A stretch of 10,704 nt of DNA from positions 345,428-356,131 of the forward strand of contig DHWY01000003.1 in the NCBI GenBank assembly GCA_002413425.1. Direction: 5' to 3'. Shown here in pieces: positions 1 to 5,963 of this stretch. Each line of letters opens with the position of its first letter. Within the stretch, counting starts at the first letter, position 1. The position numbers and the translations under genes are program-made. The stretch is from Candidatus Saccharibacteria bacterium UBA5170. GTDB lineage: Bacteria > Patescibacteriota > Saccharimonadia > Saccharimonadales > Saccharimonadaceae. The notes beneath the pieces are model-generated. The model made no database searches. It was given only the letters and a program-made list of their open reading frames with translations, and had not been told where the DNA came from.

Positions 1-843
1 GCCGAGAAAAAAGAAGTGACGCGCGCCGCCAAAGACGGCGACGAAACAACCATCGATTTTATTGGTAAAAAAGGCGACGTTGCTTTTGACGGTGGTACCG
101 GCACTGATTACGCCCTGACACTGGGTAGTAACTCATTTATTCCTGGATTTGAAGAGGGGATTATCGGCCACAAAGTCGGTGAGACCTTCGACCTGAAGCT
201 GAAGTTCCCTGATGACTATCACGCCGCTGACCTGAAGGGTGCCGACGTCACCTTTACGACAACCCTCAAATCGGTTAAAGAGTCGGTCTTACCAGCGGTT
301 GACGACGTCTTTGCCGCCAAGTCTGGTCCGTTCACTTCGGCTGACGAAATAAAAGCTGATATCAAGGCTAAACTGACCGAGCAAAAACAAGGCGAGGCCC
401 GCGAGAAATTAAAAGATGAACTCGTAAAACAACTAATCGCGGTCAGCAAAGTCCCAGCACCGGAAATTTTGATTACCGACCAAGCTAAGTCAATCGAACA
501 AGATTTCGAACGCAACCTGACTTACCAAGGTCTGTCACTCGACCAATACTTGGTGGCTCAAAACTTTAAAGACAAAGCAGATTGGCAGGCCAAAGAAGTG
601 CAGCCAACCGCTCTCAAGCGTGTCCAGGCCGGCCTAGCTTTGGCCGAACTGAGTAAAGTTGAAAAAATCGACGCCACCAGCGAAGAGCTGACGGCGCATA
701 TTAATCAGTACAAGGAGCAATACTCCAAGAACGTCGAAGTCTTGAAACAGTTTGACGATCCTGAAGTCCAACGCGACATCGCCAATCGATTACTGACCGA
801 AAAAACCGTTGACCTACTGGTCAAACTGAACCAGGCTGGTTAA
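1..843 (+). CDS. tig: Trigger factor, C-terminal part (5' end outside window)
   Basis: Ribosome-associated chaperone and peptidyl-prolyl isomerase acting on nascent chains in the cytosol. The reading frame is open from base 1, so the 280 residues here are the end of a gene that starts upstream; the family is usually about 430 aa, so the N-terminal ribosome-binding domain is missing from view. Residues about 12-95 form the FKBP-type PPIase domain, with the typical segment FIPGFEEGIIGHKVGE. The following Lys/Glu-rich helical region, about 100-280, matches the C-terminal substrate-cradling arm. It ends in TAA at 841-843. The order tig then clpP is common in bacteria, here with one small ORF between them. 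Seen: FKBP motif and helical tail. Known: family role. Family assignment is secure; start and N-terminus cannot be judged. Confidence 0.93.
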   Translation, partial: AEKKEVTRAAKDGDETTIDFIGKKGDVAFDGGTGTDYALTLGSNSFIPGFEEGIIGHKVGETFDLKLKFPDDYHAADLKGADVTFTTTLKSVKESVLPAVDDVFAAKSGPFTSADEIKADIKAKLTEQKQGEAREKLKDELVKQLIAVSKVPAPEILITDQAKSIEQDFERNLTYQGLSLDQYLVAQNFKDKADWQAKEVQPTALKRVQAGLALAELSKVEKIDATSEELTAHINQYKEQYSKNVEVLKQFDDPEVQRDIANRLLTEKTVDLLVKLNQAG

Positions 844-847
844 CACT

Positions 848-1183
848 ATGGCTGAAAAATTAGAATCGACCGTTTTTGGAGACGAAAGTCTGGCATGGCT
901 CGACTCGATGCCGTTTGGCGATGAGGAGAGGTGGGATCACTACAAGGAATTGGGCCTAGCAGTCGAAGCCGGTAAGCCTATCTGGGTAATCCGCAATCCT
1001 GAAGCCGAAGGCGGCCAGGTATTTGATTTTTTCAAAGGTGGCGCCCTGCGCGGTTTTGTCGACCACGACGGTCCTGATTTTGTGGTTTATTTGCCAGGTA
1101 CGGATGCCGAGGGCCCGTTAGCGGTCTTCGTCGGCAAGTCATTCGACCAAGCTCGGCAGGCGTTAGAGTCTAGCCTGGTCTAA
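848..1183 (+). CDS. Small acidic protein of unknown function between tig and clpP
   Basis: I do not recognise this 111-aa protein. It is strongly acidic and soluble-looking, without signal peptide or membrane segments. Residues 40-90 alternate hydrophobic and polar residues (KPIWVIRNP, QVFDFFKGGAL, DFVVYLPG), which suggests a small beta-rich domain, and the last 20 residues could form a helix. The ATG lies four nucleotides after the tig stop with no Shine-Dalgarno sequence, so translation probably depends on coupling to tig, and the two are likely one transcript. The frame is open end to end with codon use like its neighbours, which supports a real gene. No catalytic motif is evident, and position next to a chaperone and a protease is the only functional hint. 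Confidence 0.75.
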   Translation: MAEKLESTVFGDESLAWLDSMPFGDEERWDHYKELGLAVEAGKPIWVIRNPEAEGGQVFDFFKGGALRGFVDHDGPDFVVYLPGTDAEGPLAVFVGKSFDQARQALESSLV

Positions 1184-1213
1184 ATGGGCTAGGCGGCCGG
1201 TCTGGATTATTTT

Positions 1214-1240
1214 CTAGCACTCACTTGCAACGAGTGCTAG
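1214..1240 (+). promoter_or_regulatory. CIRCE element (HrcA operator) upstream of clpP
   Basis: CTAGCACTC at 1214-1222, a 9-nt spacer, then GAGTGCTAG at 1232-1240. The arms are perfectly complementary, and T1213/A1241 adds a tenth pair. The classical CIRCE is TTAGCACTC-N9-GAGTGCTAA; only the second base of the left arm and its partner in the right arm (TTAG to CTAG class change at the outer pair) differ, and symmetry is kept. CIRCE binds the heat-shock repressor HrcA, usually in front of groE or dnaK operons. Its position 19 nt before the clpP ATG, overlapping the likely promoter, implies repression of clpP relieved by heat or unfolded protein. hrcA itself is not in the window. Confidence 0.93.
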
Positions 1241-1253
1241 ATTTATATACACT
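1225..1253 (+). promoter_or_regulatory. Candidate clpP promoter inside CIRCE
   Basis: TTGCAA at 1225-1230 lies in the CIRCE spacer and right arm boundary and resembles a -35 box (4 of 6). A 17-bp spacer leads to TACACT at 1248-1253 (4 of 6 to TATAAT). The expected start, about 7 nt further, is A1260, the first base of the clpP ATG, so the message could be leaderless. This agrees with the absence of a Shine-Dalgarno sequence. Both boxes are imperfect, so this is a moderate call. Confidence 0.45.
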
Positions 1254-1259
1254 AGATAC

Positions 1260-1856
1260 ATGACTAAACCTACGAATTATCTGGTTCCAACGGTTATCGA
1301 AAAAACAAGCGATGGCGAACGTGCTTTTGACATCTACTCGCGCCTGTTAAGCGAACGAATTATCTTTTTAGGAGAGCAGGTCAATGAGCATACTGCCAAC
1401 ATTACGGTGGCGCAACTGCTGTACCTGGCCTACGATGATCCTAAAAAAGATATCAAGCTGTATATCAACAGCCCCGGCGGCAACGTGTATGACGGCATGG
1501 CCATCTATGACACCATGCAGTACATCACGCCCGACGTCCAAACCATCGGCATTGGCCTGCAAGCCAGCATGGGCGCCTTTTTGCTGAGTAGTGGCGCCAA
1601 AGGCAAGCGATTCGCCCTGCCGCACAGCAAGGCAATGATCCACCAGCCAAGCAGCGGCACGCAAGGGAAGGTGACCGATATGGAAATCGACCTCAAGGAA
1701 GGTCTGGCTGTCAAAGAAATGTTGGCCACACTTTTGGCTAAAAACACCGGACAAAAATTATCGAAGATAAAAATCGACATGGAACGCGATTATTGGATGA
1801 CCCCAGACGAGGCCAAGGCCTACGGCCTGATCGACGAAGTCATCGCCAAAGCCTAA
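1260..1856 (+). CDS. clpP: ATP-dependent Clp protease proteolytic subunit
   Basis: Serine peptidase that forms the double-heptameric proteolytic chamber working with Clp ATPases to degrade unfolded or tagged cytosolic proteins. The 198-aa length is typical. The fold markers are in order: DIYSRLLSERIIFL at about 24-37, INSPGG (oxyanion loop) at 69-74, the nucleophile Ser103 in QASMGA, His128 in MIHQP and Asp177 in MERDYW, so the triad is complete. The start ATG is chosen because LVPTVIEKTSDGERAFDIYSR aligns with the mature N-terminus of known ClpPs and little sequence precedes it, so any propeptide is minimal. No Shine-Dalgarno sequence precedes the start. A CIRCE element sits just upstream, implying HrcA control. 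No clpX follows, unlike the common tig-clpP-clpX order; the next gene is unrelated. Confidence 0.97.
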   Translation: MTKPTNYLVPTVIEKTSDGERAFDIYSRLLSERIIFLGEQVNEHTANITVAQLLYLAYDDPKKDIKLYINSPGGNVYDGMAIYDTMQYITPDVQTIGIGLQASMGAFLLSSGAKGKRFALPHSKAMIHQPSSGTQGKVTDMEIDLKEGLAVKEMLATLLAKNTGQKLSKIKIDMERDYWMTPDEAKAYGLIDEVIAKA

Positions 1857-1883
1857 ATAGCCGCCTTTACACCTTACGCGCCG

Positions 1884-1912
1884 TTGACAAACTCCGTTTA
1901 ACGGGCTATAGT
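1884..1912 (+). promoter_or_regulatory. Near-consensus housekeeping sigma promoter
   Basis: TTGACA at 1884-1889 is a perfect -35 box, followed by a 17-bp spacer and TATAGT at 1907-1912 (5 of 6). The expected start is near 1919. It would drive the small membrane protein at 1966 and, since no U-tract terminator follows that gene, possibly also the ribozyme leader and rpoBC. The spacer holds a short palindrome, CCGTT-T-AACGG at 1894-1904, of unknown meaning. Confidence 0.75.
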
Positions 1913-1965
1913 AAAGCTAAGTTCAATCGAGATAAACATCCGCTTAACAGAAGGGGAAATGTATC

Positions 1966-2337
1966 GTGCTGATTCACTGGGTACTTGGTACTGTAGTGAG
2001 TTTGATCGTAGTTGTTCCGGTAACCCTCGTGGCGGCCGCAATTTTCATTTGGGAGCTTGAGCAAAGCTGGTTACTATTCCGGCATGCCATGTCATCCATT
2101 CTGTCGATTGTGTCGGCCTACGCTGGTTATGGATTATTCGTGTGGGTAACCCCCGTGCACCTAAAAGATGTGCCCGGCTGGGTACCTCTCTCGATTTTCT
2201 TTATCGCCTGGTTGGCCCCGTTCGCGCTGTTCGCAGTGCAAACGTTACGGCGGCTGGCACCCCAAAAAGTGCCGAGCGTTGAACCATTGCGACGAAGAAT
2301 AAGACTGAACCCATTCATGTCCAGGTCCGCAGTTTAA
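1966..2337 (+). CDS. Small three-helix membrane protein of unknown function
   Basis: The 123-aa protein starts at GTG 1966, with AAGGGG at 1951-1956 as Shine-Dalgarno sequence 9 nt upstream. The ATG at 1959 is in another frame, closes after 33 codons and is too close to that site. Three hydrophobic segments are visible at about residues 5-29, 41-62 and 73-93, followed by a basic tail (94-123) with RRRIR, predicted cytoplasmic by the positive-inside rule. I recognise no family and no catalytic motif. It has its own strong promoter. Its stop codon lies in the loop of a large hairpin, directly before the hammerhead ribozyme, so its mRNA would receive a defined 3' end if the ribozyme cleaves. Whether it has anything to do with transcription is unknown. 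Confidence 0.72.
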   Translation: MLIHWVLGTVVSLIVVVPVTLVAAAIFIWELEQSWLLFRHAMSSILSIVSAYAGYGLFVWVTPVHLKDVPGWVPLSIFFIAWLAPFALFAVQTLRRLAPQKVPSVEPLRRRIRLNPFMSRSAV

Positions 2338-2354
2338 AACCTGCTGACCTGGAC
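2319..2354 (+). other. Large hairpin enclosing the stop codon, upstream of the ribozyme
   Basis: 2319-2332 pairs with 2341-2354: TGCCAGGTC-type left arm (CCAGGTC at 2321-2327, GCAG at 2329-2332) against CTGC at 2341-2344 and GACCTGG at 2346-2352, plus the outer pairs 2319/2354 and 2320/2353. One mismatch is 2328/2345. The 8-nt loop 2333-2340 holds the TAA stop (2335-2337) of the membrane protein. It is not followed by a U-tract, so it is not a standard intrinsic terminator. ACCTGG occurs twice in tandem (2347-2352, 2353-2358), giving an alternative register. Sitting 14 nt before the predicted cleavage site, it could protect the upstream mRNA 3' end. Confidence 0.7.
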
Positions 2355-2362
2355 CTGGAGTC

Positions 2363-2413
2363 TCTCTCAATGATTGTGTAATCATTCTGATGAGTCCTAA
2401 AGGACGAAAGAGA
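2363..2413 (+). ncRNA. Type III hammerhead self-cleaving ribozyme in the rpoB leader
   Basis: All hammerhead core elements are present in order. Stem III: UCUCU at 2363-2367 with AGAGA at 2409-2413. Cleavage nucleotide H17 is C2368, preceded by U16.1 at 2367. Stem I: AAUGAUU at 2369-2375 with AAUCAUU at 2380-2386, seven perfect pairs (or six pairs with loop UGUGUA). Core CUGAUGA at 2387-2393. Stem II: GUCC at 2394-2397, loop UAAA, GGAC at 2402-2405. Core GAAA at 2406-2409. Both ends lie in stem III, which makes it type III. From family knowledge, six-pair stem I with a UGUG-containing loop and a GUCC/GGAC stem II closely resemble the satellite tobacco ringspot virus hammerhead, so loop I-loop II contacts seem feasible. 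The cleavage triplet is CUC rather than the usual GUC but obeys the NUH rule. Cleavage would fall between 2368 and 2369, leaving a 240-nt rpoB leader. Activity itself is inferred. Confidence 0.93.
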
Positions 2414-2425
2414 AAAACATATCAT

Positions 2426-2441
2426 AATAGTCTTGACTATT
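2426..2441 (+). repeat. Perfect inverted repeat just after the ribozyme
   Basis: AATAGTC at 2426-2432 and GACTATT at 2435-2441 are perfectly complementary around TT. As RNA it would fold as six pairs closed by a CUUG tetraloop. As DNA it is a 16-bp palindrome overlapping the candidate -35 box TTGACT at 2433-2438, so it could equally be an operator. The two roles cannot be separated from sequence. Confidence 0.6.
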
Positions 2442-2461
2442 TGGTTCAAAGTCTTCACAAT
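2433..2461 (+). promoter_or_regulatory. Weak candidate rpoB-proximal promoter
   Basis: TTGACT at 2433-2438 (5 of 6 to the -35 consensus), 17-bp spacer, CACAAT at 2456-2461 (4 of 6 to the -10). The start would be near 2468, downstream of the ribozyme. If real and dominant, most rpoBC mRNA would lack the hammerhead. The promoter at 1884-1912 matches the consensus better. Confidence 0.3.
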
Positions 2462-2590
2462 GAGTATCAAGAAGTAGTGTAGCTTTGGTTATCTATGTCC
2501 AAACGTGCGAGTGGCATTGCATCTGGACGACCACTGTTAAGGGAATCTTCGGCGCCAAAGAGAGCCCTATTAACTAATACAATTTATTGC

Positions 2591-2596
2591 GAGGAG
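2591..2596 (+). promoter_or_regulatory. Ribosome binding site that fixes the rpoB start
   Basis: GAGGAG lies 12 nt before ATG 2609, slightly distant but the only Shine-Dalgarno-like sequence in the leader. The in-frame ATG at 2495 has none. This, with the family N-terminus, supports 2609 as the start. Confidence 0.6.
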
Positions 2597-2608
2597 CATT
2601 GCATACTT

Positions 2609-5600
2609 ATGGCAAAAACCAAGCCGGTTAACGGAGAGCGTGTTTATTTTACCAAAAGAGACACAGCCTTGCCACTACCAAACTTAATCGCTCACCAAAA
2701 AGACAGCTGGCGTGAATTCGTCGAGACCGGTCTGAGTGAGATCTTTTCGGAACTCAATCCGATCGATGACTATACGGGTCAGAAATTAGCTTTGCGCTTT
2801 AAGGAATACGCCTTCCAAGAGCCAAAAATATCTGAACAGGATGCCAAAGAAAACAACCTGACGTTTGACGCCCCACTGCACGCCAACGTCGAGCTGACCA
2901 ACAAGGTAACCGGTGAAGTCAAAGAACAGCAGATTTACCTTGGTGATTATCCTTGGATGACCGATCGTGGAACGTTCGTTGTGAACGGTACCGAGCGTGT
3001 CGTTGTCTCGCAACTGATTCGTAGTGCCGGTGTCTTCTTTACCGCCGATAAAGCTGCCACCCGTAATTTCTATGGTGCCAAACTGATTCCAGGCCGTGGT
3101 GCATGGCTTGAATTCGAAACCGCCAGTAACGGTGCTATCTATGTGAAGATCGATCGCCGTCGAAAACTTCCAATTACCACGCTATTCCGTGCTCTTGGTC
3201 ACAACAAAACCTCCGACATTAAAAGCCTCTTTGCTGATGTCGATACAGGTGAGGTCAAATATATCGATGCCACTCTCGAAAAAGACCCAGCCCGTGGAGC
3301 TAACGAAGCTCTGATTGAAGTTTACCGACGCCTGCGTCCAGGTGATTTGGCGACCGTTGATAATGCGCGCACGATGATCGAGCGTATGTTCTTTGATTTC
3401 AAACGCTTTGACTACAGCCGTGTCGGTCGTTACAAATTAAACCAACGCCTCGGTATCGACTTGCCAAACACGACCGAGTTCCGTGTTTTCCAACTGAGTG
3501 ACCTGGTCGCGATTGTTCGCGAAATCATTCGTTTGAATAACAGCCAAGAACTACCTGACGATATTGACGCCTTGTCTAACCGTCGCGTTAAGTTAGTTGG
3601 TGAGCTGGTAGCTCGTCAATTCCGCGTTGGTATGCTTCGTATGCAACGAAACGCTATGGACCGTATGTCGATGTCTGACATTGAAAATGTTACTCCTGGC
3701 CAGCTGATCAATGCCCGACCAGTTGTCGCCGCCGTTCGTGAGTTCTTTGCCAGTTCACAACTTTCACAGTTGATGGACGAAACAAACGCCCTCTCAGAAC
3801 TCGCTCACAAGCGTCGCCTAAGCTCAATGGGCCCAGGTGGACTTTCACGCGAGCGTGCCGGCTTTGACGTTCGTGATGCTCACCCGACTCACTACGGACG
3901 TATCTGTGCCGTCGAGACTCCAGAAGGTGCCAACATTGGGCTGGTGCTCAACTTGGCCGCCTACGCTCGTGTCAACGACTATGGCTTTATTGAAACGCCA
4001 TACCGCAAGGTTGTTAAAGGTAAAGTCACCTCCGAAGTCGTCTATCTTGATGCTTCACAGGAAGTCACTGAAGTTATCGCTGACGCTGGCGCTGACCTTA
4101 AAGATGATGGTTCGTTCGTCGCCGAACGTGTCAGTGCTCGAAACGGACTATTGCCAGAACAGGTTGACGTCAGCCAGGTTACCTATATGGACGCTGCTCA
4201 CAAGCAGATTCTCGGTTCGACTGCCTCACTGGTGCCTTTCGTTGAAAAGAACCGTGTTGACCGTAGCCTGATGGCCTCAAGCATGCAAAAACAGGCAGTT
4301 CCACTGCTGACACCAAAAGCTCCTATCGTTGGTACTGGTATTGAAGGCGTGATTGCTCGTAATACGAGTCAACTGGTGGTGGCTGAAGCCGCTGGTGAAG
4401 TTGTTCGTGCCGATGCCGATCAAGTCCATGTCAAATATGCCGATGGCGTCAAAATCTATGAGCCAATCCACTTTATGAAGAGTAATGACGATCGTTCAAT
4501 CAACCAAAAAATTAAAGTATCACGTGGCGACAAGGTCAAAGCTGGCGATATTTTAATCGAAGGTGCCTCGATTGCTGATGGCGAAATTGCTCTTGGCCGT
4601 GATCTGACTGTGGCCTTTATGCCATGGGCAGGCTACAACATGGACGATGCTATCGTTTTGTCGAGTCGTCTCGTTGAAGACGACACTCTGACCAGTATCA
4701 ACATCAAAGACTTCACGGTTGAAGTCCGTGAAACAAAGCTCGGTCCAGAGATTGTGACACGAGATATTCCGAATGTATCTGAAGATTCACTTCGTCATCT
4801 TGACGAAAGTGGTATTGTCCAACTTGGTTCTGAGGTTAAATCTGGCGACGTCCTCGTCGGTAAGATTACGCCAAAGGGCGAGCAAGAACTCTCATCAGAA
4901 GAACGTCTCCTTCGAGCAATTTTTGGCGAAAAAGCCAAGGATGTTCGCGATACATCACAACGCATGAACAATGCCGGTGGTGGTAAAGTGGTCGGCGTTA
5001 AAATTTTTAGCCGTGAAAACGGTCACGAGTTAAAAGCTGGTGTATTGATGCAGATTCAGATTTTCGTTGCTCAACTACGTAAGATTTCAGTTGGCGATAA
5101 GTTAGCTGGACGTCACGGTAACAAGGGTGTTGTTGCGCGAATTCTGCCTGTCGAGGACATGCCATTCATGGAAGACGGAACGCCAGTTGATGTAATCCTT
5201 AACCCACTCGGTGTGCCAAGTCGTATGAATATCGGTCAATTGTTTGAAACTAACCTTGGAATGGCCGCTCGTGCCCTTGGGTACAAAGTTGCGACGCCTC
5301 CATTCAACGGTGTATCAGACAAGATAATCAGCGACGAACTTGAAAAAGCCGGCTTTGCCCGCGATGGTAAGAGTCAACTGATCGATGGCCGTAGCGGTGA
5401 AGCGTTCGAAGAGCGCACAACCGTTGGTGTCATGCACATCTTGAAACTTCACCACATGGTAAGTGACAAGATCCACGCTCGTTCAACCGGACCATACACA
5501 ATGGTCACGCAGCAGCCACTTGGTGGTAAAGCCCAAAATGGTGGTCAGCGATTCGGAGAGATGGAAGTTTGGGCGCTTGAAGCCTACGGTGCAGCCACAA

Positions 5601-5962
5601 CACTTCAGGAAATGATTACGATCAAATCCGATGATGTTTACGGACGTGCGAAGGCTTACGAGTCAATTATCAAAGACGAACCAATTGTCGGTCCAAAACT
5701 ACCAGAGTCATTCAACGTCTTAGTTAAAGAACTTCAAGGACTTGGCCTTCGAGTCGACCTGCTTGATGAATCTGAGGACGCGATTATCGATGCCGAACAG
5801 GTTCTCGCCAGCGTCATTAATGGTGAGCCCGTCGCGGCAATCCCGATCCCTGGTGACGATGAAGGAACTATCCTTGATGAGGCTGACAACTTTGGCGATC
5901 TAGGTGATGGCGTCACAATTCAGGATATTGACGAAATAGAAGAAATTAAGGAGGAGGCGTAA
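2609..5962 (+). CDS. rpoB: DNA-directed RNA polymerase subunit beta
   Basis: Beta subunit of RNA polymerase; with beta' it forms the catalytic cleft. From ATG 2609 it is 1117 aa, compact because the large lineage insertions of E. coli (1342 aa) are absent. N-terminal protrusion and lobe occupy about 1-370. The rifampicin pocket has SSQLSQLMDETNALSELAHK with Q387, D390, H400 and S405 matching the rifampicin-sensitive E. coli residues Q513, D516, H526 and S531. Then come PTHYGRICAVETPEGANIG, AFMPWAGYNMDDA near 669-682, GDKLAGRHGNKG with the active-centre lysines K831 and K839, and a C-terminal clamp segment with GGQRFGEMEVWALEAYGA. One difference is N977 where GGKAQFGG is usual. An in-frame ATG at 2495 would add 38 residues, rejected because the family N-terminus matches MAKTKPVNGERVYF and the added part contains two cysteines in an otherwise cysteine-poor protein. 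It is co-translated with rpoC and preceded by a hammerhead ribozyme leader. Confidence 0.98.
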   Translation: MAKTKPVNGERVYFTKRDTALPLPNLIAHQKDSWREFVETGLSEIFSELNPIDDYTGQKLALRFKEYAFQEPKISEQDAKENNLTFDAPLHANVELTNKVTGEVKEQQIYLGDYPWMTDRGTFVVNGTERVVVSQLIRSAGVFFTADKAATRNFYGAKLIPGRGAWLEFETASNGAIYVKIDRRRKLPITTLFRALGHNKTSDIKSLFADVDTGEVKYIDATLEKDPARGANEALIEVYRRLRPGDLATVDNARTMIERMFFDFKRFDYSRVGRYKLNQRLGIDLPNTTEFRVFQLSDLVAIVREIIRLNNSQELPDDIDALSNRRVKLVGELVARQFRVGMLRMQRNAMDRMSMSDIENVTPGQLINARPVVAAVREFFASSQLSQLMDETNALSELAHKRRLSSMGPGGLSRERAGFDVRDAHPTHYGRICAVETPEGANIGLVLNLAAYARVNDYGFIETPYRKVVKGKVTSEVVYLDASQEVTEVIADAGADLKDDGSFVAERVSARNGLLPEQVDVSQVTYMDAAHKQILGSTASLVPFVEKNRVDRSLMASSMQKQAVPLLTPKAPIVGTGIEGVIARNTSQLVVAEAAGEVVRADADQVHVKYADGVKIYEPIHFMKSNDDRSINQKIKVSRGDKVKAGDILIEGASIADGEIALGRDLTVAFMPWAGYNMDDAIVLSSRLVEDDTLTSINIKDFTVEVRETKLGPEIVTRDIPNVSEDSLRHLDESGIVQLGSEVKSGDVLVGKITPKGEQELSSEERLLRAIFGEKAKDVRDTSQRMNNAGGGKVVGVKIFSRENGHELKAGVLMQIQIFVAQLRKISVGDKLAGRHGNKGVVARILPVEDMPFMEDGTPVDVILNPLGVPSRMNIGQLFETNLGMAARALGYKVATPPFNGVSDKIISDELEKAGFARDGKSQLIDGRSGEAFEERTTVGVMHILKLHHMVSDKIHARSTGPYTMVTQQPLGGKAQNGGQRFGEMEVWALEAYGAATTLQEMITIKSDDVYGRAKAYESIIKDEPIVGPKLPESFNVLVKELQGLGLRVDLLDESEDAIIDAEQVLASVINGEPVAAIPIPGDDEGTILDEADNFGDLGDGVTIQDIDEIEEIKEEA

Positions 5963-5963
5963 T

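Larger units (their letters stand above)
2369..2608 (+). promoter_or_regulatory. Long 5' leader of rpoBC downstream of the cleavage site
   Basis: These 240 nt hold the 3' part of the ribozyme, an inverted repeat (2426-2441), a weak candidate promoter (2433-2461), a five-codon ORF reading MSIKK (2460-2477) without Shine-Dalgarno sequence, a 9-bp direct repeat GCATTGCAT at 2514-2522 and 2596-2604, and the rpoB ribosome binding site. No U-tract terminator and no riboswitch class that I recognise is present. An unbroken frame in phase with rpoB exists from 2495, but I judge it non-coding. Confidence 0.5.

Noticed and set aside
209..215. A second CTGATGA, as in the hammerhead core
   Set aside because: It lies inside the tig coding sequence with no adjoining stem II hairpin and no GAAA at a suitable distance.
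1170..1192. Hairpin CTAGCC/GGCTAG over the stop of the 111-aa ORF as a terminator
   Set aside because: Only six pairs, an 11-nt loop and no T-run directly after it.
1368..1780. Long reverse-strand frames opposite clpP
   Set aside because: They mirror a strongly conserved gene and show no family features; the same holds for reverse frames under rpoB and rpoC.
1959..2060. ATG at 1959 as start of a gene
   Set aside because: It is out of phase with the membrane protein, too close to the Shine-Dalgarno sequence, and stops after 33 codons.
2495..2608. An upstream ATG giving RpoB 38 extra residues
   Set aside because: No ribosome binding site, two cysteines in the added part, and the family N-terminus begins at the ATG at 2609, which has GAGGAG upstream.
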